Source: CBDCFV01 sp965261795
GTDB taxonomy: Bacteria; Chloroflexota; Dehalococcoidia; Lucifugimonadales; UBA3495
Reading direction: 5' to 3'
Length of the DNA: 64,000 bases
NCBI GenBank assembly: GCA_965261795.1
Contig: OZ253476.1
Location: forward strand, 2,294,001-2,358,000
Of the stretch, positions 49,157-58,223 are shown one piece after another; position 1 is the stretch's first letter; every line of letters begins with the position of its first letter. The position numbers were made by a program, and so were the translations under genes. Below the pieces are notes generated by a model that was given only the letters and a program-made list of their open reading frames with translations, searched no databases and was not told where the DNA came from.

Positions 49157-51481
49157 CTAGTGCGCCAGCAGATGCTCGCCAAGCTTGGCCAGTCTCTCTT
49201 TCTGAGCTATGTACGCCTTCCAGCGGCGGGGTATGGCCGATGCGCCGTAACGCGCTCCCAGTACTGCTCCTGCCAACGCGCCGTTGGTATCGGTGTCGCC
49301 GCCAGCGTTCACTACGGCGATCAACGACTCTTCAAGGCTCAGTGGTGTTGCCGCGGCCCACAGCCCGGCCTGTAGCGTCAAGACGGTGTGCCCTTTCGCC
49401 GACTGGTTGTCTCTCAGCCAACTTGCGCTCTCAGGCGCGGCCCGGCCTGTTGTTGCCCGTTCCAGCACGGTCGTATCTATCCCAGCTTTTCGGCCTGCCG
49501 CCAGCAGGTCCGGACATCCGTCGGCTTTAGCGGCCTCTAGCAGTTTTTGCAAGTCCGGTTCGGACCCGGCCAACAGCATCGCTATGGCTACGTTTGCGGC
49601 CACGCACGACCATTGGCTAAGCGGTGAGTAGTGAGTTACCGCACAGGTGTCAGCAGACATTCGCGTCAGCAACGCGGGTCGCGTCCGGTGATAGATGGCT
49701 ACCGGCGCGCAGCGCATGATACCGCCGTTCGGGGCAATGCCGCTCTTGGCCCGGTACACCGCGTAGGCCGCATGGGGCGGCTCCATTCCGTCGGCTAGCT
49801 GAGTAATGGACTGTCTTGTTGTGTGACCTATACCGCGCCCGTTGGCCCGCCGCCAGGCAATCAGGCGTTTGGCAAACATGCCTATAGTGTTTCCTTCGTT
49901 CGACAGGGCTTCCGCCAGTTCAATGGATTGAGCCAAGTCATCGTCCATCCGCCGCGCAACTTCCTTGGGGTCAATGTCCCGGATGCCGGCCGGGTATTTG
50001 ACCGCGATGTCCCGATGGCTCCAGCCTTCCGCAGCGAGGCCGAGCAAATTGCCCGCGGCAATGCCCATCATCGCGCCCCGGGCGCGGTCAACGAGAGTTT
50101 CATGCTCCACGTGCAGTCCGGCTGCCTCGTGAAGCAGGCGGTTCAGGTGTGGTGTTTTGCCTACTACGGGTTCGTTGGGTGCTCTCTCGTCGGTGCCACC
50201 GTAAACCACGTTGCAGGCTCGGCACCGCAGCGGCCGATCCCGGTGCCACCAGTCACGTCGGAGGCGGGCCTTTTGACTGCCACAACTGGGGCAACGCTTC
50301 ACTTGTGTTTTGCCGAAGATACCGTCGCAGTTCAGGCAGCGAAGGATGTTGGTGCGACAGTACCAGTCTCGACGGAGGCGGGCGTTCCGGCCATTGCAGT
50401 TGGGGCAGTGCGCTTGAATAGTTTGTTTCCGCTCAGGGGCTTGATTGACTGGTTTCGCTTGCACCGGTCCCTGCGAAGTTGAGCGTCTCGGCTCCTCTAG
50501 TTTGGGAATTGGATTTCCGTAGCTTGCTGATCCTCCGGTAAGGGTGTGGGCAGTCCGCGCCGGCAAAGATGCCGGAAGTGGATTGGCGGTCAGTGTACCC
50601 TGCATGACACTTTCCAGGTCAGGCACTTGATCAAGGGGACGGGCACACAACTCTTCGAGGCTAACGGCAAGTTCGGCAACATTGGAGTCCGGGCTACTCT
50701 TCAGCACCTTGAAACAATCGGAATTAGCGGGGTCTACAAAATCGTCCTTCGTAAAGAGCAGGTTATCCTGGTTGTAGAACCTGTCCCAAAGCCGGGGATC
50801 AGTCCTGAGAGCCAGCAGGCTTAGATAGACCACCAGGGACGGGAAGTTGTCTATACCTGCATGGTAGTCTTGGGCTGACCTCTTCGGGTGCTGGTAGTGT
50901 CTGTGGCCCAACTCCGGGCTGTCCTCCCCCTGGAACCGGGGCAGGAATATTCCGTCGTAATCTACCAGACGAAGCGCGGCCTGGTCCTGCACCATCACGT
51001 TCCCGTGTTGCAGGTCATTGTGCGCAATCCCCAAGCCCCGCAACGTACCGTTAACGGCCCTCCATCTGGCTGCCAACTTTCCGAAGGTATCTGGCGTATT
51101 TATATTGTCTCCAACGAATTTGTCCAGCCGGTCGCCCGCAGCCCATTCCATTTTAACTACGGGATACCACTCGCCTTTGACCTTAATCCCACACTTCAGG
51201 TATTCAAAACCTACGAAAGATTCCGGCAAGACACCTTTAAGGTATTCGGTCAGATGGCTGTAACGTTCCTGCTGGTCCCTAACCTCGCGGGTAAAACAAC
51301 GAACGGCGACATCCCCGCTGGCGGTGGCTACCTTGTACACGCAGGCAAAATTGCCCGAGTACACCAACGGCAGTCCTCTGTGCGTTATCGCTATCGTCCC
51401 TTGGGCGAGTTCCGGACCCTCGAAGCACAGCTCAGGAGTCTGGACAGCATCGTTGAAGTCCGCTATCGCAGGCCAAGGCAT
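49157..51481 (-). CDS. Kinase-like / zinc-ribbon / ADP-ribosylglycohydrolase fusion (774 aa)
   Basis: N-terminal ~330 residues: atypical Hanks-type kinase with a glycine-loop-like YSGNFACVYKV, VAVRCF (Arg in place of the usual Lys), catalytic HNDLQHGNVMV (~154) and DYDG in place of DFG (~173). Residues ~355-425: paired CxxC zinc ribbons (CPNCNG, RCLNCDG, RCPSCGS, RCRACN). Residues ~455-774: DraG/ARH-type ADP-ribosylglycohydrolase with GIAAGNLLG, MDDDLAQSIELAEAL and the metal-binding GGDTDTNGALAGAVLG (~730); the usual Asp of the first motif is Asn. GAGGTG precedes ATG 51481. Together with the Nudix gene this suggests reversible ADP-ribosylation or ADP-ribose turnover coupled to a kinase-like sensor, possibly in defence or stress. 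I know no such fusion by name. Confidence 0.85.
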   Translation of the reverse strand: MPWPAIADFNDAVQTPELCFEGPELAQGTIAITHRGLPLVYSGNFACVYKVATASGDVAVRCFTREVRDQQERYSHLTEYLKGVLPESFVGFEYLKCGIKVKGEWYPVVKMEWAAGDRLDKFVGDNINTPDTFGKLAARWRAVNGTLRGLGIAHNDLQHGNVMVQDQAALRLVDYDGIFLPRFQGEDSPELGHRHYQHPKRSAQDYHAGIDNFPSLVVYLSLLALRTDPRLWDRFYNQDNLLFTKDDFVDPANSDCFKVLKSSPDSNVAELAVSLEELCARPLDQVPDLESVMQGTLTANPLPASLPARTAHTLTGGSASYGNPIPKLEEPRRSTSQGPVQAKPVNQAPERKQTIQAHCPNCNGRNARLRRDWYCRTNILRCLNCDGIFGKTQVKRCPSCGSQKARLRRDWWHRDRPLRCRACNVVYGGTDERAPNEPVVGKTPHLNRLLHEAAGLHVEHETLVDRARGAMMGIAAGNLLGLAAEGWSHRDIAVKYPAGIRDIDPKEVARRMDDDLAQSIELAEALSNEGNTIGMFAKRLIAWRRANGRGIGHTTRQSITQLADGMEPPHAAYAVYRAKSGIAPNGGIMRCAPVAIYHRTRPALLTRMSADTCAVTHYSPLSQWSCVAANVAIAMLLAGSEPDLQKLLEAAKADGCPDLLAAGRKAGIDTTVLERATTGRAAPESASWLRDNQSAKGHTVLTLQAGLWAAATPLSLEESLIAVVNAGGDTDTNGALAGAVLGARYGASAIPRRWKAYIAQKERLAKLGEHLLAH

Positions 51482-51619
51482 AAGCTCATTTCACCTCTTC
51501 TGTCTGCGCGACTGTGTCAGTGAATAGAATGGATTGTTCTTCAAAGAATGTTAACGCTTCAGTGTATGGACTCATTCAGCCCACGTCTCACGGGATCCAA
51601 CGCCAAAAGAGTGTACTAG

Positions 51620-51779
51620 GTTCTGTTGACATTTCCTCGTCATTCCCGCGCAGGCGGGAATCCATAGACTTCTAATCGGAGAGAACGTGACTGGCTGATA
51701 GTGCTTCTGGATTCCCGCTTTCGCGGGAATGACGTTATGGGGTTACTGGACTGCCTGATTTCGCAAATGTCAACAGAAC
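51620..51779. mobile_element. 160-bp MITE with IS5-like ends
   Basis: Inverted ends GTTCTGTTGACATTT and AAATGTCAACAGAAC differ by one base from those of the IS5-type element at 19268-20210. The flanks are CTAG (51616-51619) and CTAA (51780-51783). It contains two CCCGCG...CGGGAAT palindromes. It is probably mobilised by that IS5-type transposase. Confidence 0.85.
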
Positions 51780-51856
51780 CTAAACTAAAGCCAAGGTGAA
51801 ATATACATAGACACTCATGAGAATCCCTGCGGGTTTCACCTTGGCTTTAGTTTAGG
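51779..51856 (-). repeat. Perfect 23-bp inverted repeat at the mocA 3' end
   Basis: Arms at 51779-51801 and 51834-51856 (CCTAAACTAAAGCCAAGGTG and onward) with a 32-base loop. The right arm contains the mocA stop codon. It may act as a transcription terminator between the convergent-looking units and is related to the MITE at 48074-48226. Confidence 0.75.
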
Positions 51857-52451
51857 TAGCCGCCTTTAGCGCCGCCTCGTACTGCTCCGGCGTGTTCATA
51901 TCCCAGAGGACCTCAGGGATACCCACCTCAACCCGGCGGACCGATTTCTGGTGTCGCTGAACTACCGCTTTGATGCCAAGGGTCTCCTCGTTTATATCCA
52001 GCAGTTCGTCCAACAGCGAGCCGTCGAGGACTATGGGGTGTCCCCCTTTGCCATTACAGGTAGGGATGGTCACCAAGGAGCCGCCCGGCCGGTGTTCTTG
52101 CAGCACCCGGCCTACGGCATCCGCACTGCGGGGCTGGTCAACATTCAGAAGCAACAGGCATTCTGGCCGGTCGTCAATAACCGCCCTGACGCCGGTCTTG
52201 ATAGACGTGGTCTTGCCCTGCAGGTAGTCCCTGTTGATTGCCCAATCCACCCCTGTCAACCCCTGCAACTCCGGCAGCAGGTTTTCAGGCTGATGCCCTA
52301 GCACCACCACAACCCGCCCCGCTCCCGCTTCTGTAAGAGCGGTGACTTGGTGCCGCAATAGAGAAGAGCCCCGCCATGGCAACAGGGCTTTGGGACGCCC
52401 CATCCGGCGGGACTCTCCGGCAGACAATAATATGGCAGCGACGGCCGCCAC
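51852..52451 (-). CDS. MocA/MobA-like nucleotidyltransferase (molybdenum cofactor)
   Basis: NTP-transferase fold: AAILLSAGESRRMGRPKALL (nucleotide-binding loop), VVVLGHQPENL, LLLNVDQP (metal-binding Asp) and GKGGHPIVLDGSL. This matches the molybdenum cofactor cytidylyltransferase type that pairs with XdhC. The start is GTG 52451, one base after the xdhC stop and preceded by AGAGG inside xdhC; an alternative TTG at 52493 overlaps xdhC. It would make the cytosine dinucleotide form of the cofactor for xanthine-dehydrogenase-family enzymes. No such hydroxylase lies in the window. Confidence 0.85.
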   Translation of the reverse strand: MAAVAAILLSAGESRRMGRPKALLPWRGSSLLRHQVTALTEAGAGRVVVVLGHQPENLLPELQGLTGVDWAINRDYLQGKTTSIKTGVRAVIDDRPECLLLLNVDQPRSADAVGRVLQEHRPGGSLVTIPTCNGKGGHPIVLDGSLLDELLDINEETLGIKAVVQRHQKSVRRVEVGIPEVLWDMNTPEQYEAALKAAT

Positions 52452-52452
52452 G

Positions 52453-53595
52453 TCAGACCTCTGAGGCCGGGACCTCCACCTTCCGTTGTACAATGTCAGC
52501 CGCGCGGTCTACGAACCACTCTGCCATTTGGAGAGGAGAACCGGCTCCTCCGCGCCGCACCATGATAATCTCGGACATGATGCTCACCGCCAATTCTTCC
52601 GGCGTCAGCGCCCCTATATCCAGTCCAACGGGAGCGCGTACCTGCTTTAACCTGTCCGCTGGGATGCCCTCGCGCATCAGTCTTTGGTAAATCATCATGT
52701 TCTTGCGGCGGCTGCCCAGCAGGCCCAAGTACCTGGCGCGGGTGGACATCGCGGACTCCAGGGCCATGTCGTCGTAGCGGTGGCCTCTGGTAGCGACCAC
52801 CACGAAGCTGTTGACGTTTAACTCCAAGTGGTTGGCCCATTCGTCGTAGCTGGAAACCAAGGTCTGCTCAGCGTAAGGGAACCGCTCGGCGTTACAGAAC
52901 TCCGGCCGGTCGTCTACCACGTAAACCCGGTATCCCAGCGTGTGGGCCAAGTCCGCCGTGGCTTTGCCCACGTGACCTCCGCCCACCATCACCAAGGTCG
53001 GCGGCGTGGTGAATCCTTCGATGAAGACCTCCATGCCGTTATCGGTGGTGAACGACTCTATGTTGCCGACTTCAGATACCCGGGTGGCGATGTCGACCGC
53101 CCTGTCGTCCAATGCGGCGTCGCCCAAGGTGCCGACGGTCGTTCCGTCCATCCGAAGCAGCAACTTGGAACCCAAGCCAGGACGGCCCGATGGAACATTG
53201 ACCACCGTGGCGAGGGCTACCGGCTCTCCGCCTTCGTAGGCTTGAACAAGTTCCGCGCCGATGGGCACAAAGTCCTCCGGCTCCCACACCGGCTCCAAGT
53301 AAAAATACATCGTGCCGCCGCAGACCAGTCCATCCCGGGCTGCGATGTCCTCGTTAAGGAAATAGTCCTTGAATTCCGGCCCGCTATGGCGGCGCAGCAT
53401 CTCTTTGGCCGCGAACCAGATGTCCCCTTCAACGCACCCGCCGCCCAATGTTCCCACCCCGGTTCCGTCGGCGCGCACCAGAAGCATGGCGCCCGACTTC
53501 TGCGGAGTAGATCCCTTGGTCCGCACCACCGTCGCCAACACTCCCGGTTGGCCGCCTTCCAGAAGTTTGATGGCTTCCTGTATGACTTCCTTCAT
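52453..53595 (-). CDS. XdhC-family molybdenum cofactor insertion protein
   Basis: N-terminal XdhC/CoxI domain (LATVVRTKGSTPQKSGAMLL, GGGCVEGDIW) and C-terminal Rossmann domain (PTLVMVGGGHVGKATADLAH, then VYVVDDRPEFCNAERFPYA, LGLLGSRRKN, GLDIGALTPEELAVSIMSEI). Length 380 aa is typical. XdhC binds and protects the sulfurated molybdenum cofactor and inserts it into xanthine-dehydrogenase-type hydroxylases. It is directly upstream of, and coupled to, the mocA-like gene. Confidence 0.92.
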   Translation of the reverse strand: MKEVIQEAIKLLEGGQPGVLATVVRTKGSTPQKSGAMLLVRADGTGVGTLGGGCVEGDIWFAAKEMLRRHSGPEFKDYFLNEDIAARDGLVCGGTMYFYLEPVWEPEDFVPIGAELVQAYEGGEPVALATVVNVPSGRPGLGSKLLLRMDGTTVGTLGDAALDDRAVDIATRVSEVGNIESFTTDNGMEVFIEGFTTPPTLVMVGGGHVGKATADLAHTLGYRVYVVDDRPEFCNAERFPYAEQTLVSSYDEWANHLELNVNSFVVVATRGHRYDDMALESAMSTRARYLGLLGSRRKNMMIYQRLMREGIPADRLKQVRAPVGLDIGALTPEELAVSIMSEIIMVRRGGAGSPLQMAEWFVDRAADIVQRKVEVPASEV

Positions 53596-53735
53596 ATTGC
53601 TCTCACTCGCGAAGGTAAATACGCCCTAAGCTTATCAAACCGGGCGTTTAGAGGCAATTGGGTTAAGACCAAACGAGCATGACTTTCTGCTGGCGGTTGA
53701 CCGTCCGTCCAAGGCTGCGTCACCGGGGTTGGCCG

Positions 53736-54260
53736 TCAATCATCCTCCCGATGTGTTTGACTGAATCCAACATTGGAGTCGCTGCCTATCGCGGGCCGCG
53801 CTCCCCGCCGTAATCCCAAGAGACTTCCCAACCGGTCCCTGTCTTCGTTGTCAGTGACCGTAAAGGGCCGGGGCGGCAAAGCTCGAACCTCGTCCAGCTT
53901 GGCAACGAAGCTCTCAACATCATTTATGGCTGACAAAATAGCGCCTGCTCGCCTGTTGTTCTCATAAAAGTTCTTGTGCATTGAGTCTGCCGTGTTCACA
54001 TGACCGCTAAAATCATCCCGGTTGAATTCCCTCGCGAGTTGTTCGCCAATGTCAATAATGCTTATGTGCGAGCTATGATGCCAACCTCGTTGAATGGCGA
54101 TAGCTTTCAGGGCGTGGGCAGCCGCGCCCCAGACTTTCTCGGACGCTTGGAGGCGGTGGCCACGGCGCAACTCAGCCCTGGCATGGTCAATGAAACGGTG
54201 GCTCATTGCTACATGGTCGTCAATATCGTTGGCGCCGGGCGGTGGTAACCCCGTCATCAT
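53736..54260 (-). CDS. HEPN/PaREP1-like protein
   Basis: All-helical protein: MSHRFIDHARAELRRGHRLQ, ASEKVWGAAAHALKAIAIQR, then HVNTADSMHKNFYENN. The pattern of an N-terminal helix pair with the SEKVWGAAAHALKA segment is like PaREP1/HEPN domain proteins, which often act as RNA-cutting toxins or substrate-binding helical bundles. The usual RxxxxH of active HEPN ribonucleases is not evident. The start is placed at ATG 54260 (double Met) with GAGAAG upstream. It diverges from the amidotransferase gene. Confidence 0.6.
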   Translation of the reverse strand: MMTGLPPPGANDIDDHVAMSHRFIDHARAELRRGHRLQASEKVWGAAAHALKAIAIQRGWHHSSHISIIDIGEQLAREFNRDDFSGHVNTADSMHKNFYENNRRAGAILSAINDVESFVAKLDEVRALPPRPFTVTDNEDRDRLGSLLGLRRGARPAIGSDSNVGFSQTHREDD

Positions 54261-54354
54261 ATTACTTATCTTCTCACACAGTTGGCCGACAAACCACACG
54301 TCGGCCTACCGCCAACCCTCTCCAGTTTGACATCCAATCGTAACGTAAAAAGCT

Positions 54355-54383
54355 TTGCTTGGAGATGGGAATCAAGGTATAAT
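54355..54383 (+). promoter_or_regulatory. Sigma-70-type promoter, likely leaderless
   Basis: TTGCTT (54355-54360), a 17-bp spacer, then a perfect TATAAT (54378-54383). ATG 54394 follows 10 bp later, so transcription should start almost at the codon and no Shine-Dalgarno is present. Confidence 0.7.
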
Positions 54384-54393
54384 AGCGAGTAGT

Positions 54394-55098
54394 ATGGCAG
54401 TAATTGCTGTTACCTCTGACGATCTTCGTAACGCGCGCCGGTACATTCAAATCATAGAATCCTTGGGCCTCGTGACGCGCCTTATAACACCTGAAACCAG
54501 CGGTTCATCGCCTGCGCCCCAACTCATGGACGATGCAGGCGCCCTCCTGCTGACCGGCGGCCCCGATATAGACCCTTCTTTCTACGGCGAGTCGGTGCGT
54601 CCCGGCGCGGGAGTTGAAATCCACCGCGACCTCGACGATTTGGAGTTTCGGGTCTTGGATTACGCGCTGGAACGGGACATGCCCGTGCTGGCCATCTGCA
54701 GAGGGATGCAGTTACTGAACGTAGCATTCGGGGGCAAGCTGATTCAAGACTTGCCTGACCATCGAGCGGAGCGGAAGGACGGGCGTTGGGTCCCCAAGTC
54801 CCACCTCATATATCTGGCCCCTGGTGCCAAGGCGGCGGCCGTGATCGGTTCGGCGGGTTTCTTCAAAGTGAACAGCCTCCATCATCAGGGCTTGAAAGAA
54901 GCCCAACGGGCGCCAAGGTTGATGGCCACGGCCTTTTCGGTGGATGACGGCTTGGTTGAGGGTCTCGAGAGTCCGGAGCATAGCTGGGTAATCGGGGTGC
55001 AGTGCCATCCCGAGCGCCAGGACGAAGTGCCCCGCTCATTCGCCAACCTTTTCAAGGGGTTGCAGCAACGTAGCGAGGCCTTTTCAGCGCGTCGCTGA
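54394..55098 (+). CDS. C26-family gamma-glutamyl hydrolase/amidotransferase (PuuD-like)
   Basis: Class I glutamine-amidotransferase-like fold: LLTGGPDIDPSFYGE, nucleophile elbow VLAICRGMQLLNVAFGGKLI (Cys in ICRG), HHQGLK, and the His-Glu of QCHPERQDE. These are the signatures of C26 peptidases that split gamma-glutamyl compounds such as gamma-glutamyl-GABA. The start at ATG 54394 (MAVIAVTSDD) is fixed by the TATAAT just upstream. It probably works alone, and the next gene is gyrA. Confidence 0.88.
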   Translation: MAVIAVTSDDLRNARRYIQIIESLGLVTRLITPETSGSSPAPQLMDDAGALLLTGGPDIDPSFYGESVRPGAGVEIHRDLDDLEFRVLDYALERDMPVLAICRGMQLLNVAFGGKLIQDLPDHRAERKDGRWVPKSHLIYLAPGAKAAAVIGSAGFFKVNSLHHQGLKEAQRAPRLMATAFSVDDGLVEGLESPEHSWVIGVQCHPERQDEVPRSFANLFKGLQQRSEAFSARR

Positions 55099-55327
55099 CA
55101 ATGCGATGGGACCCGGCATACCCTGAAATGTATGAGCACGCCTGTGCAGGTCTGCCCCGTTTCAGAGCCCAGGCTTGATGGTCAAGTACCCGGATACTCC
55201 AGGCCAGGCGCCCGCAACTGCCGGAATAAACGCAGGTCTCATCAGGCTTGGCCCCTCCGCGTAGCAAGGCCCGGGATGCGGAGAAAACCGGCGGGCGAGT
55301 GAAGGACGAGTCGAGGAGGAGTGACTT

Positions 55328-57874
55328 ATGGTAACCACTAGCCCAACTCCGCCATCGGAACATATCAAGATGGTGCACATCGAAGAAGAGATGCGCACCT
55401 CGTACCTCAACTACGCGATGAGCGTCATCGTATCCCGCGCACTGCCCGACGTCCGCGACGGGCTGAAGCCAGTGCAACGCCGCATCCTGTACGCGATGCA
55501 CGAAATGGGTATAAGGCCCGGCTCGGCTCATCGCAAGAGCGCCCGTATCGCCGGAGAGGTGCTGGGTAAGTTCCATCCCCACGGAGAGGCTTCCGTCTAC
55601 GACACGCTGGTGCGATTGGCCCAGCCTTTCTCGCTGCGGTATCCGCTGATCGACGGCCAAGGCAACTTTGGCAGCGTTGACGGCGACCCGCCCGCAGCCA
55701 TGCGCTACACGGAAGCCCGGCTGACTCAGATAGCCGACGAGATGCTGGCCGACATAGACTACAACACCGTAGATTTCAGCCTCAACTTCGACGACTCTAT
55801 TCAGGAACCCCGGGTGTTGCCCAGCCGGCTCCCCAACATGCTGGTCAACGGCGCAACCGGCATCGCCGTCGGTATGGCGACCAACATCCCGCCCCACAAC
55901 CTGACCGAAGTCTGCGACGCCGTCTCCTACCTCATAGAACACCCCGACTGCGTCACCGAAGACCTGATGCAATTCGTCCGAGGCCCCGACTTCCCTACCG
56001 CCGGCAACATCCGGGGCACCACGGGAATCGTGGATACCTACACCACCGGACGCGGCCGCGTCGTCATGGAAGCGACCACTTCTATCGAAGAAATGCGGAA
56101 CGGTCGGGAACAGATTATCGTCACCGAGTTGCCCTACCAAGTAAACAAAGCTACGTTGGTGGAGAAAATCGCCCAACTGGTCAGGGAGAAACGGGTAGAC
56201 GGAATATCCGACATACGGGACGAGTCCGACCGCCACGGAATGCGCATCGTCATTGAATTGCGCCGGGACGCCCAGTCGAACGTCATTCTCAACAACCTGT
56301 TCCGTCACACCGCCCTGCGCAGCTCGTTCAACAGCATCATGCTGGCGTTGGTTGACGGCCAGCCCCAAGTGCTGCCGTTGAAAATGGCCCTGTCCCTCTT
56401 CATCCAACACCGGGAAGAGGTGATACGCCGCCGGTCCGAGTTCCTGCTGAAGCGGGCTCAGGACCGCGACCACGTGGTCCAAGGACTATTGATGGCCTTG
56501 GACCGTATCGACGAAATCATCGCCATCATCCGGGGGTCCGCCGACGTGGAGACGGCCCGCAACGCATTGATGGAGCAGATGCAGCTCAGCCAAGTGCAAG
56601 CCCAAGCCATCCTGGATATGCAGTTGAGGCGCTTGGCCGCGCTGGAGCGGGAACGGCTGGAAAAAGAGCACGAGGAGTTGTTGAAGACCATTGCCGACTT
56701 GGAAGCATTGCTCGCCAGCGAAGAGAAGATACTGGGGGTCGTGAAAGAGGAGACGGCAACACTCAGGAAGGACTTCGGCGACGCCCGGCGGACCATTATC
56801 CACGACGAAGAGGTGGGGGACCAAACAGCGGAGCAGTTCATTGCTCATCAGGATGTGGTCGTCACTCTCAGCCAGAAGGGGTACATCAAACGGATTCCGT
56901 GCGAGACCTACCGTACCCAGCACCGGGGAGGCAAAGGAGTGCGGGGAATGACCACCCGGGACGACGACGCCCTTCTGGACTTGGTGGTGGTCGATACCCA
57001 CGACACCATCTTCTTCTTCACCAACCGGGGGCGAGTGTACCCTCTCAGGGCGTTCCAGATCGGCGGCGACTCTTCACGCACCACACGCGGCGTCCCATTG
57101 GTCAACCTGCTGCCCCTGTCCCGCGGTGAGCAGGTCCAAGCGATGCTGTCCATCGAAAACCCCAAGGACGATTATCTCTTGGTGCTGGCCACCCGCAAGG
57201 GCGAAATCAAGGCCCTGAAGACCGGGGAACTTTCCAACATGCGTGCTGCCGGCCTTATAGTGATGGACTTGGAAGAGGGTGACGAACTTGTAGCCGTGAG
57301 CCGAGTTGGCGAAGCTCCCCACATCCTGATGGTGTCGGAGAATGGCCAATCTGTAAAGTTCCCCGTAAGCGATCTGCTGCCCAAGTCACGAACTGCCGGC
57401 GGTGTCCGCGGGATGAAGTTGCTGGAAGGCGACCAAATCGTATCTATGGCTCCGGCGCCCCCCAAAAGCCACCTCCTGATTGTCAGCCAACGAGGATACG
57501 GCAAGTCAACGCCCGTGCATCGGTACGAGTCCCATTCCCGTGGAGTACAAGGTGTCCGCACCTTCAAGGTGACGGAGAAGACTGGTCCGGTGGCCGCCGC
57601 CCGCGTGGTGACCGACGCCCCAGGCCAAGAGATACTTATAATCTCCGCGAAGGCTCAAGTAGTGCGGATTACGTTGCAGGACGTTCGGGTCACCACCAGC
57701 CGGAACACCCAAGGAGTGATCGTGTGGCGGGACAGGGAGCCCGACGACCACGTGGTGTCAATCGCCTGTTTCCAGGAAAACTTGCACACAAGGGCCGAGA
57801 CCCCGGCAAACGGGCAGCATTCCAGCAACGGGTCATCCAATGGGACCCAACCCCCATTGTCGGGAGGCAAGTAA
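55328..57874 (+). CDS. gyrA: DNA gyrase subunit A
   Basis: Full-length (848 aa) type IIA topoisomerase A subunit, which breaks and rejoins DNA to introduce negative supercoils with GyrB. N-terminal YLNYAMSVIVSRALPDVRDG, the catalytic tyrosine in AMRYTEARL (~127), the coiled-coil tower (LEREHEELLKTI-like), and a six-bladed C-terminal domain with the GyrA box QHRGGKG (~531) that marks gyrase rather than ParC. In the quinolone-binding region HGEASVYD places Ala where E. coli has Ser83. GGAGGAG precedes ATG 55328. No gyrB is nearby. The acidic, Ser/Asn-rich tail is short. Confidence 0.97.
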   Translation: MVTTSPTPPSEHIKMVHIEEEMRTSYLNYAMSVIVSRALPDVRDGLKPVQRRILYAMHEMGIRPGSAHRKSARIAGEVLGKFHPHGEASVYDTLVRLAQPFSLRYPLIDGQGNFGSVDGDPPAAMRYTEARLTQIADEMLADIDYNTVDFSLNFDDSIQEPRVLPSRLPNMLVNGATGIAVGMATNIPPHNLTEVCDAVSYLIEHPDCVTEDLMQFVRGPDFPTAGNIRGTTGIVDTYTTGRGRVVMEATTSIEEMRNGREQIIVTELPYQVNKATLVEKIAQLVREKRVDGISDIRDESDRHGMRIVIELRRDAQSNVILNNLFRHTALRSSFNSIMLALVDGQPQVLPLKMALSLFIQHREEVIRRRSEFLLKRAQDRDHVVQGLLMALDRIDEIIAIIRGSADVETARNALMEQMQLSQVQAQAILDMQLRRLAALERERLEKEHEELLKTIADLEALLASEEKILGVVKEETATLRKDFGDARRTIIHDEEVGDQTAEQFIAHQDVVVTLSQKGYIKRIPCETYRTQHRGGKGVRGMTTRDDDALLDLVVVDTHDTIFFFTNRGRVYPLRAFQIGGDSSRTTRGVPLVNLLPLSRGEQVQAMLSIENPKDDYLLVLATRKGEIKALKTGELSNMRAAGLIVMDLEEGDELVAVSRVGEAPHILMVSENGQSVKFPVSDLLPKSRTAGGVRGMKLLEGDQIVSMAPAPPKSHLLIVSQRGYGKSTPVHRYESHSRGVQGVRTFKVTEKTGPVAAARVVTDAPGQEILIISAKAQVVRITLQDVRVTTSRNTQGVIVWRDREPDDHVVSIACFQENLHTRAETPANGQHSSNGSSNGTQPPLSGGK

Positions 57875-57935
57875 ATCGGAGACGTGCGCCGCCACATGGC
57901 AATCAAGCCTTCCATCAATCGAGACCTTGGTTCTT

Positions 57936-58122
57936 GAGGGTAATTTGCTTGACCTCTTCATTCTCCCGTCTTTCCCGCGCAGGCGGGAATCCATATGGTT
58001 CTGCCACGAGAAGGTTGCCATAGGCCACGGTCATGTAGGTTCCCGCTTTCGCGGGAAAGACGAGACCCATTTGACCTGATCCGGAAAATGAAAAGGCCCC
58101 GAGGTAATTTGCTTGACCTCTT
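57936..58122. repeat. Direct repeat bracketing two REP-like palindromes
   Basis: GAGGGTAATTTGCTTGACCTCTT (57936-57958) recurs as a near-identical copy at 58101-58122. Between them are palindromes CCCGCGCAGGCGGG and CCCGCTTTCGCGGG in opposite contexts. It looks like a small inserted element with a ~22-bp flanking duplication, or a local duplication. Confidence 0.55.
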
Positions 58123-58223
58123 GATTTAGCCGTTGGTTGATTTTAAAATATCTGGCGAATATTATCCAAGTAACACTATCATGGTTGCGCAGTACGCAAC
58201 GAAAATAACTTAGCGAGGAGTGT

